A stretch of 11,073 nucleotides of DNA from NCBI GenBank assembly GCA_035628055.1, contig DASPKO010000273.1, positions 1-11,073 on the forward strand, in the 5' to 3' direction. Shown here one piece after another: positions 1 to 8,118 of this stretch. This DNA is from DASPKO01 sp035628055 (GTDB lineage: Bacteria > Planctomycetota > Phycisphaerae > Phycisphaerales > UBA1924). The position numbers and the translations under genes are program-made. The stretch's first letter is position 1; the number at the start of each line of letters is the position of its first letter. A model generated the notes under the pieces. The model was not told the DNA's origin. It searched no databases and saw nothing but the letters and a program-made list of their open reading frames with translations.

Positions 1-2
1 GC

Positions 3-269
3 CTGGGGGACGCGCACCTCCTGGCCGCGGTGGGGGCCTGCATCGGGTGGATCGATGCGGTGCTGGGGTTCTTCGCGGCGGCGTTCCTGGGGATGGCGTG
101 GGAGCTGGTGCGGCGAGCGTTCGCGGAGCGGTTCCGGCGGATGCTGCCCTACGGGCCTTTCCTGGCGGCGGGGACGCTCCTGGTCCTGCTCGCCAAGCCG
201 CTGATCGAGCTGGGTCTGACCGGGCTTTTGCGGGTCCCGCCGGGCCAACCGCCGATCAATCTACCCTGA
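3..269 (+). CDS. Prepilin peptidase (A24 family), C-terminal fragment
   Basis: The reading frame is open at the left edge and ends with TGA at 267-269, giving about 88 visible residues. The fragment opens with Leu-Gly-Asp-Ala-His-Leu-Leu. With the two preceding bases (GC, as in a GGC codon) this fits the GxGD motif of type IV prepilin peptidases, whose second catalytic Asp would be the codon at 9-11. A hydrophobic stretch, a basic cytoplasmic loop (residues RRAFAERFRR), a PYGPFLAAG motif and a last membrane helix follow in the family's usual order. Family members sit in the inner membrane and cleave leader peptides from type IV pilins and type II secretion pseudopilins. The usual GDVK is GDAH here. 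A GTG at 30 is internal to the domain and is not taken as the start. The alternative is another GxGD membrane protease, but the PYGPF motif favours prepilin peptidase. Confidence 0.75.
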   Translation: MGDAHLLAAVGACIGWIDAVLGFFAAAFLGMAWELVRRAFAERFRRMLPYGPFLAAGTLLVLLAKPLIELGLTGLLRVPPGQPPINLP

Positions 270-279
270 GAGCCGAGCG

Positions 280-306
280 CCGCCGGAGCGCGGCGGGTCT
301 TCTCTT
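280..306 (+). terminator. Terminator-like hairpin after the prepilin peptidase
   Basis: CCGCCG (280-285) pairs perfectly with CGGCGG (291-296) around a 5-nt loop, and a T-rich tract TCTTCTCTT follows at 298-306. It starts 11 nt after the stop codon. The stem is short and the T-tract is interrupted by C, so intrinsic termination is plausible but not certain. Confidence 0.4.
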
Positions 307-369
307 GCGAGAGCGTGAGGCCGGCTCGCGGTGCGGGCGCGGCAGAGGAGTTTCGGCCGGCTCTTTTTC

Positions 370-375
370 GGAGGA
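370..375 (+). promoter_or_regulatory. Ribosome binding site that sets the OmpA lipoprotein start
   Basis: GGAGGA lies 5 nt before the ATG at 381. The reading frame is open further upstream from 315, but that extension has no comparable site and would put an arginine-rich leader in front of the lipoprotein signal peptide. This supports 381 as the start. Confidence 0.75.
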
Positions 376-380
376 AACCG

Positions 381-1022
381 ATGGCCAGGTTCGCAGTCGC
401 CCTGCTGGGATTGACCCTGACGTGCTCCGTGCTCACGGGATGCAACGGGGGGATGAAGGAAGAGAACGCCTCGCTGATGCAGGAGAACGCCGAGCTGCGC
501 GAGCAGAAGGCGCAGCTCGAGGCCGCCCTGGGCAACGAGCAGTCGGCCAAGGCGGGCCTGGCCGCGGAGGTCGAGAGCCTGCGCCAGCAGTTGGGGGCGG
601 GCGGCGTCGCACGCGGCCCGGGCGGGACAGGCCTCGAGGGCGAGGGATGGACGGTCGACAGCCGCGGGACGGACATCGTGGTCGGCATCGCGGGCGACGT
701 GCTGTTCGACTCGGGCAAGGCGACGCTCAAGGCCTCGGCCAAGAAGTCGCTGGACCAGATCGCCTCGTCGCTCCGGAGCCGGTACGGGGGGCGGGTGATC
801 CGCGTCGAGGGGTACACCGACACCGATCCCATCCGCAAGAGCGGGTGGAAGGACAACGAGGAGCTCAGCGCGCAGCGGGCCCTGGCGGTGGAGCGGTACC
901 TGGTGAGCAAGGGCCTGAGCGGGTCGCAGGTGTACGCGGCCGCGTTCGGGCCGGCCAACCCCAAGGGCAACAAGTCGCAGAGCCGGCGCGTGGAGATCGT
1001 GATCCTGGACGCGGCGGGCTGA
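381..1022 (+). CDS. OmpA-family lipoprotein with coiled coil (peptidoglycan-binding)
   Basis: 213 residues. Residues 1-21 form a lipoprotein signal: a basic N-terminus, a hydrophobic core and a lipobox Leu-Thr-Gly-Cys with Cys21 as the lipidated residue. Residues 26-72 are rich in Glu, Gln, Leu and Ala in heptad-like order and should form a coiled coil. A Gly-rich linker (72-90) leads to an OmpA/MotB C-terminal domain at about 96-211. That domain shows VLFDSGKATL, GYTDTDP (Asp147), LSAQRALAVERYL (Arg166) and SQSRRVEI (Arg202/203); the Asp and Arg positions bind diaminopimelate of peptidoglycan in this family. The protein probably tethers a membrane (by lipid) to the cell wall, in the manner of Pal. 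Nothing nearby resembles the Tol genes, so it is not named pal. The gene stands alone between the prepilin peptidase gene and a tRNA gene. Confidence 0.88.
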   Translation: MARFAVALLGLTLTCSVLTGCNGGMKEENASLMQENAELREQKAQLEAALGNEQSAKAGLAAEVESLRQQLGAGGVARGPGGTGLEGEGWTVDSRGTDIVVGIAGDVLFDSGKATLKASAKKSLDQIASSLRSRYGGRVIRVEGYTDTDPIRKSGWKDNEELSAQRALAVERYLVSKGLSGSQVYAAAFGPANPKGNKSQSRRVEIVILDAAG

Positions 1023-1044
1023 AGAGACCCCGGCCTTGGCGGGA

Positions 1045-1050
1045 TATACT
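1045..1050 (+). promoter_or_regulatory. Possible -10 box for tRNA-Val
   Basis: TATACT matches the sigma-70 -10 consensus closely (TATAAT) and ends 9 nt before the tRNA 5' end, so the transcript would start almost at the mature end. No TTGACA-like box is visible 16-18 nt upstream, where the sequence runs from the OmpA gene's stop codon. Confidence 0.5.
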
Positions 1051-1059
1051 CGGCCGTGC

Positions 1060-1133
1060 GGGCGATTGGCGCAGCTGGCTAGCGCGCATGCATGACACGC
1101 ATGAGGTCACTGGTTCGAGTCCAGTATCGCCCA
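1060..1133 (+). tRNA. tRNA-Val, anticodon GAC
   Basis: A complete 74-nt cloverleaf can be drawn by hand. Acceptor stem GGGCGAT (1060-1066) pairs with ATCGCCC (1126-1132). D stem GCGC (1069-1072) pairs with GCGC (1082-1085). Anticodon stem CATGC (1087-1091) pairs with GCATG (1099-1103) around the loop ATGACAC, which places anticodon GAC at 1094-1096. The variable loop is AGGTC. T stem ACTGG (1109-1113) pairs with CCAGT (1121-1125) around TTCGAGT. The discriminator base is A1133 and CCA is not encoded. It reads valine codon GUC (and GUU by wobble). Confidence 0.95.
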
Positions 1134-1188
1134 CTTGCGGCCGGCGGGAGTTCGGGCCGGGCGGACCGGGACCCCGTGGCCCCCGATC

Positions 1189-1211
1189 CGGTGCCGGATA
1201 GTCCGGCGCCG
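1189..1211 (+). other. Strong hairpin downstream of tRNA-Val
   Basis: A 10-bp stem with one T-G wobble (1189-1198 against 1202-1211) closes a 3-nt loop, TAG. No T-tract follows, so it is not a classical intrinsic terminator. It could protect or help process the tRNA 3' trailer, or be an incidental GC-rich fold. Confidence 0.4.
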
Positions 1212-1259
1212 CCCGGGGCGCGCGGCTCGGGAGTTGGGAACCCATCATCTCTGACGCGA

Positions 1260-1293
1260 GCGGGCGCCCTCCGAGGGCGCCCGCCTTGCTTTC
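1260..1293 (+). terminator. Intrinsic terminator-like hairpin
   Basis: GCGGGCGCCCT (1260-1270) pairs perfectly over 11 bp with AGGGCGCCCGC (1274-1284) around a CCG loop, followed by TTGCTTTC (1286-1293). It lies 127 nt after tRNA-Val and just before the SulP relic. It probably ends the tRNA transcript and helps keep the relic silent. Confidence 0.55.
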
Positions 1294-1622
1294 ACGCCTC
1301 CTTGCACCGGCTCGTCCCCAAACTGGTGGTCTGCCTGCGCGAGGGGGTGGACCGGCGCACCGTGGGCGGCGACGTCCTCGCGGGCACACATCGACGCGAC
1401 CGGCCTGCACGCCCTCGAGGAGTTCCATCACAAGTGCCGGCGGCAGGGGACGCTGCTGCTGCTGCTGGGGGCATGCGCGCGCCGGCACCTCTTCGAGTTC
1501 CTCCGCGTCGGCCTTGAAAAGGTGCTGGGGTCCGAGAACGTGTTCGAGACCATGGCGGAGGCCCAGGCGCGGGCGCGCGAGATCGTGTGGGCGCGGCGGG
1601 CGTGGCGGGGACGGGCGCCTGA
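1290..1622 (+). pseudogene. SulP-family anion transporter relic: N-terminus fused out of frame to the STAS domain
   Basis: Two pieces of one family lie back to back in different frames. In frame 3 (1290-1385) the translation includes LVPKLVVCLREG, then DRRTVGGDVLAG, which is the start of a SulP transporter just before its first membrane helix. In frame 1 (1387 to about 1600) it reads HIDATGLHALEEF, then CRRQGTLLLL, a loop, FLRVGLEKVLGSENVF and METMAEA-like residues ending ARAREI. This is the STAS domain that ends SulP proteins, including the Asp-Ala-Thr-Gly loop. Intact family members have about 500 or more residues, so roughly 400 residues of membrane domain are missing at the junction near 1383-1392. 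The frame 3 piece runs to a stop at 1515-1517 and the frame 1 piece has no start of its own. No initiator ATG is visible (TTG at 1302 is the nearest candidate). Another TGA falls at 1620-1622 in frame 3. The end coordinate is approximate. Family assignment rests on pattern recognition alone. Confidence 0.72.
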
Positions 1623-1667
1623 CCGGCGCCGCGGCCGTGCCCGCCCCGGGTCCTCTGAGAAAGCCTC

Positions 1668-1695
1668 TTGCTTTTCGCCGGAGAACCGCTACCGT
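1668..1695 (+). promoter_or_regulatory. Candidate promoter of the dockerin-protein gene
   Basis: TTGCTT (1668-1673) and TACCGT (1690-1695) are 16 nt apart and could act as -35 and -10 boxes. Transcription would then start near 1702 and give a leader of about 85 nt. The boxes are only moderate matches to consensus. Confidence 0.4.
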
Positions 1696-1776
1696 GCCGG
1701 TTCGTCCTTTCAGGCGCGGTCCCGTGGGCTGTGCCGTCCCGTCCACGACCGCCGGGAAGTCCATGCCAGAGCCCGT

Positions 1777-1781
1777 GGAGG
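1777..1781 (+). promoter_or_regulatory. Ribosome binding site that decides the dockerin-protein start
   Basis: GGAGG lies 5 nt before the ATG at 1787. An in-frame ATG at 1763 has only a weaker GGGAAG-like stretch before it and would add eight mostly acidic or proline residues ahead of the signal peptide. The frame is open far upstream only because of high GC content. Confidence 0.7.
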
Positions 1782-1786
1782 TCCTG

Positions 1787-4700
1787 ATGTTCCAGGCGCG
1801 TTGTTTCTGTGCGCTCATGATCGCGGTCGTGACCCTTCTAACCGGCCGGGCGCTCGGCCAGGCGGTGACCTTCACGACCCCCACGACGATCGGCGACGGC
1901 GACCTGAGCTACGAGGGGTACCACGTCACGGTGCAGGGGACGACGCTGACGGTTGACGGTGCGCACACGTTCGCCTCGCTCACGGTCGTGCGCAGCCTGG
2001 CGAATCAGCCCGGGGTGGTGACCCATTCCGTGGGTTTCGACAACGGCACCGTCGCGGGGATGCATCTGACGATCAGCGGCAACGTGCTGGTCGAGGGCGC
2101 CAGCGGCGCCCTGGTGGCCAGCCGCATCGATGCCAGCGGGCGCGGCTTCGCGGGCGGGACCGGGCCGGGCGCGGGCGGCAACGGCGCCCAGGCGGGGGGC
2201 GGCGGGCACGGCGGGTTCGGGGGACTCTCCAACGGCGGTGGCGGCACGCCCGGCATCGCCTACGGGCTGGTCTCGAGCCCCCAGCTCCTGGGCTCGGGGG
2301 GCGGGAATGACACCAACGGGGGCGGCCCCGGCGGCCGGGGTGGCGGCGCGATCCGCCTGAGCATCGGCGGGACGCTCACGCTCGACGGCACCGTCTCCGC
2401 GGTCGGGCAGAACGGGCCCGCGCTGGAGACCGGCGGGGGCGCTGGCGGATCGGTTTGGATCCTGGCGAGCACCCTCCAGGGCTCGGGAGCGATCTCGGCG
2501 GATGGTGGCTCCGGGAACACCAGTTGGTCCGGGGGCGGGTCCGGCGGGCGCGTCGCGGTGCACGCCGGGACCAACGCATTCACCGGGCCGATCACGTCCT
2601 GCGGCGGCGGCGGGTATTCGCGGGGCGCGGCGGGAACGGTGCTGGTGCGGTCGGGGGCCCAGACCCGCGGCGCGCTGACGGTTGCCAACTGCGGCCCCGG
2701 GATGCAGACGCGTCTCGACGAGTTCATGGATTACGACTCGGTGCTGGTGGGGTCTAGCGCGGTGCTCGAGCTGCTGGCGGGGACGACGCTCTCGGCCGAC
2801 GGGCTCACCGTCGCGAACACCGGAACGATCACGCACGCGGCGAGCGATGCATCGGGCCTGCACCTGGATGTCGCGGGTGCCCTGACGATCGAGGCGGGCG
2901 GGGCGGTGACGGCGTCGGGACGCGGGCACCCGGGCAACAGCGGTCCGGGCGCCGGCGGGGCCGCGCCCCAGGCCGGGGGCGGCGGGCACGGCGGGTACGG
3001 GGGAGACGGCAACGGCGGCGGTGCGGGGGGCGCGGGGTACGGCTCGGTGGCGGAGCCGACGACGCCCGGCTCTGGCGGCGGCCTGGACACCAACGCGGGG
3101 CACAACGGCGGCGCCGGGGGCGGGGTCATCCGGCTGTCGGTGGGCGGTGCCCTGGCGATCGACGGGGCTGTGCTCTCGGCCGGTGCCCCGGGCGTGGGGA
3201 ACGAGCCGGGCGCGGGCGCCGGGGGCTCGATCTGGATCGATGCGGGTTCGGTCACCGGGTCCGGAGCGATCAGCGCTCCGGGAGGGAACGCCAACGTCAC
3301 GTGGGCCGGCGGTGGCGGCGGCGGCCGCATCGCGGTGCACTATGGGACGTACACGTTCACCGGGACGGTGACGGCCTGCGGCGGCACGGGGTACCACAAG
3401 GGCGGCGCCGGGACGGTCCTCTTTCAATCGGGGGCGCAAGCGCACGGCGACCTGGTGCTCGGGAACTGCAACCTGGGGAACAACGCCATCACCGACCTGC
3501 CGGTGCCGATTCACTACGACTCCATCACGGTGCGCGACCGCGCGCTGCTGGACCTGCCGGCGCCGGTAACGGTGCACGCGGGCGACCTGCTTGTCACCAG
3601 CGCGGGAATGATCCGTCACTGGGCCACTCGAGCGGGGCTCCACCTCCTGATCGACGACGACATGACCATCGACCCGGGGGCCAGCATCGACCTCGACTGG
3701 CGCGGGCACGCCCCGGGGGCGGGGCCCGGCGTGGGCGGGGCCGGCGCCCAGGCCGGCGGGGGAGGGCACGGCGGCTCGGGAGGCAACGCGAATGACGGCG
3801 GCGCGGGGGGGATCGCCCACGGGTCGCCGATCGCGCCGACCGACCTCGGCTCGGGCGGTGGCGAGGACACCAACGCGGCCGGGGTCCAGGCGGGAGCGGG
3901 CGGCGGGGCGGTGCGGCTGGACGTGGCCGGCACGCTCACGGTCAACGGTCTGATGACTGCGGGCGGTCAGGGCGTTCTGGGGTTCGAGGGCGGGGCCGGG
4001 GCGGGCGGATCGATCTGGATCGACGCCGGGACGCTGGAGGGCGCCGGTGTGATCCGGGCGAACGGCGGGAACGGAAACAACTCGTACTCGGGGGGCGGGG
4101 GTGGCGGCCGGATCGCGCTGTACTACGCCTCGAACTCGTTTACGGGGACGGTCACGGCCTTCGGGGGTGCTGGATACCGCCGCGGGGGCGCGGGCACGAT
4201 TGTGTATAAGCCCGACGCGGACCCCTACCCGCACCTGATCACCAACGCGGGGGCGGTCGCGCCCGCCGCCTTCACGACGATCTCGGCCCCGGTCGACTGG
4301 GGGAACGTGAGCGTGGTCGGCGGGTCCAACACGTTCTTCGCCGAGGAAGTGACGATTCACGGCGCCGCCGGCGTGTCCTCGGGCTCGGACCTCACCTTCG
4401 AGGGGTCGAACCTGATCATGGGCGACCTGAGCGTGGGCCCGACGGGACGCGTGACCCACAGGCCCCAGGTGCCTGGCATGCACCTGACGGTGCAGGGGAA
4501 CGTGACGGTAGATGGCGGGGGTGCCTTCGAGGCGAATGGTCGCGGGCACCCGAGCGAATCCGGCCCCGGGGCCGGCGTGTCGGGAGCACAGGCGAGCGGG
4601 GGCGGGCACGGCGGGCTGGGCGGCGCGGCCAACGGTGGGGGCGGGGGCGGCGCCGCGTACGGGTCGGTGGTCGCACCGGTCGAGTTGGGATCGGGCGGGG

Positions 4701-6025
4701 GGCGCGACGTCAACGCGGGCATCCCCGGGGGCCCGGGGGGCGGCGCGCTGCGTCTGACGGTCGGCGGCACGCTGACTCTCGAGGGAGCGATGAGCGTCAA
4801 CGGCCTCGGCAGCGGCGGGTTCGAGCCGGGCGCGGGGTCCGGCGGCTCGCTGTGGGTGAGCGCCGGGCATCTGCAGGGCGCCGGCGCCATGACCGCGCAC
4901 GGCGGCAACGAGAACACGAGCTGGTCCGGCGCGGGCGGCGGGGGCCGCATCGCGGTCTATTACACGAGCAGCTCCTTCACCGGCACGATGGCGGCCTTCG
5001 GGGGCGACGCGTGGCGCGACGGGGGCGCGGGCACGGTGTACACCAAGGCCGCCGCCGACAACCTCGGCGATCTCCGCGTCGTGAACGGGCGGGCCGGCGC
5101 GCTCACTCCGATGCCCGTCGACGTGACCGTCATCGGCGACGTGACGGTGGACGGGCAGGCGGAGCTGCTGGTGGATCACGCGCTCGACGTCGACTCCCTG
5201 ACCGTCACGAACGCCGCGGTGACGCACACGGCCCAGGCGCCGTCCGGCCTGCGCCTCAACGCGCAGGGTTCCATTACCGTCGGCGTGGGCGGCCTGATCA
5301 CCGCCAACGGCAAGGGATTTGGCGCTTCGACCGGTCCCGGAGAGGGGATCGACGCCGCGCAGGCCTCGGGAGCCGGGTACGGCGGGGCAGGGGGGAACGG
5401 CAACCCCAGCACCCCCGGCGGCACGCCGTATGGCTCGCTGGTGGCGCCCTTCGAGCTGGGTTCGGGCGGGGGGAACGACACCAACGCCGGGATTCCGGGC
5501 GGTGCCGGCGGCGGGCGAATTCACCTTGAGCTCAACGGGGCCCTGCACGTCGATGGGCAGGTGACGGCGCGCGGCGGGGACCATCCGTCGTTCGAGTCCG
5601 GGGGCGGGTCGGGCGGAACGATCCACATCAAGGCCGGTTCGATCACGGGCACCGGGAGCATCCGGGCGATCGGCGGGAACGGGAACGGCTCCTGGTCCGG
5701 GGGCGGGGGCGGCGGCCGGATCGCGATCTATGTGCCGACGGGGGGCATGGTGATGCCGGCCTCGAACGTCCTGGTCACGGGTGGGAGCGGGTGGCGTCCG
5801 GGCGGCCGGGGAACGATCTACTGGCCGACGGTCTGCCCCGCCGACGCCAACGGCAACGGGTCGTATGAGACAGGTGACGTGACGGCGTTCCTGGCGCTGT
5901 GGTTCGCGGACCTGGCCAACGGCACGATCTATAGCGACGTCAACGGTTCCGGGAACGTGACCACCGCGGACATCTCCTTTTTCCTGAGCGGGTGGTTCAA
6001 CGCTCTGAACGGGACGGGCTGCTGA
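1787..6025 (+). CDS. Giant secreted Gly-rich five-repeat protein with C-terminal GC-type dockerin
   Basis: 1412 residues. Residues 1-24 form a signal peptide (MFQARCF, then a hydrophobic core, with likely cleavage after Ala-Leu-Gly24). Residues 25-63 are a Thr/Val-rich lead-in. Residues 64-1348 are five tandem units starting at residues 64, 339, 600, 880 and 1137 (275, 261, 280, 257 and about 212 residues). Each unit has four strand-turn sub-repeats of the form Gly, short hydrophobic strand, turn, then I/V-x-A-x-G, separated by Gly-rich loops such as AQAGGGGHGG. This suggests a beta-solenoid. Residues 1350-1412 are a GC-type dockerin with two calcium loops (DANGNGSYETGD and DVNGSGNVTTAD), opening with Cys1350 and ending Gly-Cys1412. 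Dockerins bind cohesins or anchor exported proteins, and no cohesin is visible here. The likely role is a structural or adhesive surface or extracellular protein. No enzymatic motif is seen. It stands alone, with non-coding gaps on both sides. Confidence 0.9.
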   Translation: MFQARCFCALMIAVVTLLTGRALGQAVTFTTPTTIGDGDLSYEGYHVTVQGTTLTVDGAHTFASLTVVRSLANQPGVVTHSVGFDNGTVAGMHLTISGNVLVEGASGALVASRIDASGRGFAGGTGPGAGGNGAQAGGGGHGGFGGLSNGGGGTPGIAYGLVSSPQLLGSGGGNDTNGGGPGGRGGGAIRLSIGGTLTLDGTVSAVGQNGPALETGGGAGGSVWILASTLQGSGAISADGGSGNTSWSGGGSGGRVAVHAGTNAFTGPITSCGGGGYSRGAAGTVLVRSGAQTRGALTVANCGPGMQTRLDEFMDYDSVLVGSSAVLELLAGTTLSADGLTVANTGTITHAASDASGLHLDVAGALTIEAGGAVTASGRGHPGNSGPGAGGAAPQAGGGGHGGYGGDGNGGGAGGAGYGSVAEPTTPGSGGGLDTNAGHNGGAGGGVIRLSVGGALAIDGAVLSAGAPGVGNEPGAGAGGSIWIDAGSVTGSGAISAPGGNANVTWAGGGGGGRIAVHYGTYTFTGTVTACGGTGYHKGGAGTVLFQSGAQAHGDLVLGNCNLGNNAITDLPVPIHYDSITVRDRALLDLPAPVTVHAGDLLVTSAGMIRHWATRAGLHLLIDDDMTIDPGASIDLDWRGHAPGAGPGVGGAGAQAGGGGHGGSGGNANDGGAGGIAHGSPIAPTDLGSGGGEDTNAAGVQAGAGGGAVRLDVAGTLTVNGLMTAGGQGVLGFEGGAGAGGSIWIDAGTLEGAGVIRANGGNGNNSYSGGGGGGRIALYYASNSFTGTVTAFGGAGYRRGGAGTIVYKPDADPYPHLITNAGAVAPAAFTTISAPVDWGNVSVVGGSNTFFAEEVTIHGAAGVSSGSDLTFEGSNLIMGDLSVGPTGRVTHRPQVPGMHLTVQGNVTVDGGGAFEANGRGHPSESGPGAGVSGAQASGGGHGGLGGAANGGGGGGAAYGSVVAPVELGSGGGRDVNAGIPGGPGGGALRLTVGGTLTLEGAMSVNGLGSGGFEPGAGSGGSLWVSAGHLQGAGAMTAHGGNENTSWSGAGGGGRIAVYYTSSSFTGTMAAFGGDAWRDGGAGTVYTKAAADNLGDLRVVNGRAGALTPMPVDVTVIGDVTVDGQAELLVDHALDVDSLTVTNAAVTHTAQAPSGLRLNAQGSITVGVGGLITANGKGFGASTGPGEGIDAAQASGAGYGGAGGNGNPSTPGGTPYGSLVAPFELGSGGGNDTNAGIPGGAGGGRIHLELNGALHVDGQVTARGGDHPSFESGGGSGGTIHIKAGSITGTGSIRAIGGNGNGSWSGGGGGGRIAIYVPTGGMVMPASNVLVTGGSGWRPGGRGTIYWPTVCPADANGNGSYETGDVTAFLALWFADLANGTIYSDVNGSGNVTTADISFFLSGWFNALNGTGC
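1976..5830 (+). repeat. Five tandem protein-coding repeat units
   Basis: Units begin at about 1976, 2801, 3584, 4424 and 5195 (825, 783, 840, 771 and about 636 bp). The best-conserved stretch encodes GPGAG, AQAGGGGHGG and LGSGGG-x-DTNAG. It recurs at exactly 780-bp steps between units 1, 2 and 3 (near 2162, 2942 and 3722), then at about 840 and 771 bp. Third codon positions have diverged, so the duplications are not recent. The last unit lacks the beta-rich linker that ends the other four and runs straight into the dockerin. Confidence 0.88.
5834..6022 (+). other. GC-type dockerin domain (within the dockerin protein)
   Basis: Residues 1350-1412 of the protein. Two EF-hand-like calcium loops (DANGNGSYETGD and DVNGSGNVTTAD) are each followed by an amphipathic helix (TAFLALWFA and SFFLSGWFN). 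The flanking Cys1350 and terminal Cys1412 are placed to form a disulfide clasp. The F-L-x-x-W-F sequence is repeated in both halves, as expected of a duplicated dockerin. Confidence 0.85.
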
Positions 6026-6030
6026 GCCCC

Positions 6031-6065
6031 GGGCCGCGTCGGCTCGCGACGTGACGGCGCGGCCC
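6031..6065 (+). terminator. Hairpin after the dockerin-protein gene
   Basis: GGGCCGCG (6031-6038) pairs perfectly with CGCGGCCC (6058-6065) around a 19-nt loop, 5 nt after the stop codon. A competing inner stem CGTCG/CGACG (6037-6041 with 6047-6051) also exists. The sequence after it is AAACCC rather than T-rich, so intrinsic termination is doubtful. Confidence 0.3.
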
Positions 6066-6131
6066 AAACCCTCCTGTGCCGGCCGCCGTATGCACCGGCG
6101 GTGGTGGCGCCGTGCCCGCGCGCGGGCCGAC

Positions 6132-6137
6132 TACCCT
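6132..6137 (+). promoter_or_regulatory. Possible -10 box for glmS
   Basis: TACCCT lies 83 nt before the glmS start codon and matches the TACNNT pattern seen before other genes here. No recognisable -35 box precedes it. The remaining leader has a G-rich tract (6170-6187) but no recognisable glmS ribozyme or other riboswitch. Confidence 0.3.
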
Positions 6138-6220
6138 GCATGGCGGGGCCCGATCCGGCCGATCTTGTTGGGCCGGGGCGGGGCGGTGGCATGCGATAAG
6201 ACGTTCCAGGAGCGGAAGTT

Positions 6221-8062
<1,842 letters not shown>

Positions 8063-8106
8063 GGCCCCGGCGGAGGGTGGCCTCGGGCGGGCGCGGGCCC
8101 TCCCGG

Positions 8107-8112
8107 TACGCT
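8107..8112 (+). promoter_or_regulatory. Possible -10 box giving a leaderless CPBP mRNA
   Basis: TACGCT ends 6 nt before the A of the ATG at 8119, which is where transcription would begin. There is no Shine-Dalgarno sequence before this ATG, so a leaderless transcript would explain both facts. No clear -35 box is visible. Confidence 0.4.
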
Positions 8113-8118
8113 GCGCGG

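Noticed and set aside
1060..1290. Integration of a mobile element at tRNA-Val
   Set aside because: I found no second copy of the tRNA 3' end and no integrase in the window; the neighbouring relic is a transporter, not phage or island DNA.
1451..1468. CTG trinucleotide run in the SulP relic
   Set aside because: It encodes a short run of leucines in the STAS beta strand and is explained by the leucine codon preference of a GC-rich genome.
1092..1517. 141-codon frame that overlaps tRNA-Val and the SulP relic
   Set aside because: It begins inside the tRNA and has no ribosome binding site. Only the short SulP-like piece within it is meaningful, and that is annotated as part of the pseudogene.
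1286..1786. Upstream extension of the dockerin-protein frame
   Set aside because: It would bury the signal peptide and overlap the SulP relic in another frame. The ATG at 1787 has a good ribosome binding site and starts the signal peptide directly.
1838..6067. Open reading frame of about 1400 codons on the minus strand, opposite the dockerin gene
   Set aside because: Its product is Arg/Pro/Ala/Val-rich without domains, and the plus-strand frame has a signal peptide, repeats and a dockerin. It is a by-product of GGC/GGG-rich codons on the other strand.
6026..6220. glmS ribozyme riboswitch in the glmS leader
   Set aside because: The leader does not show the conserved core of the glmS ribozyme, and it ends in an ordinary GC-rich spacer with a ribosome binding site.
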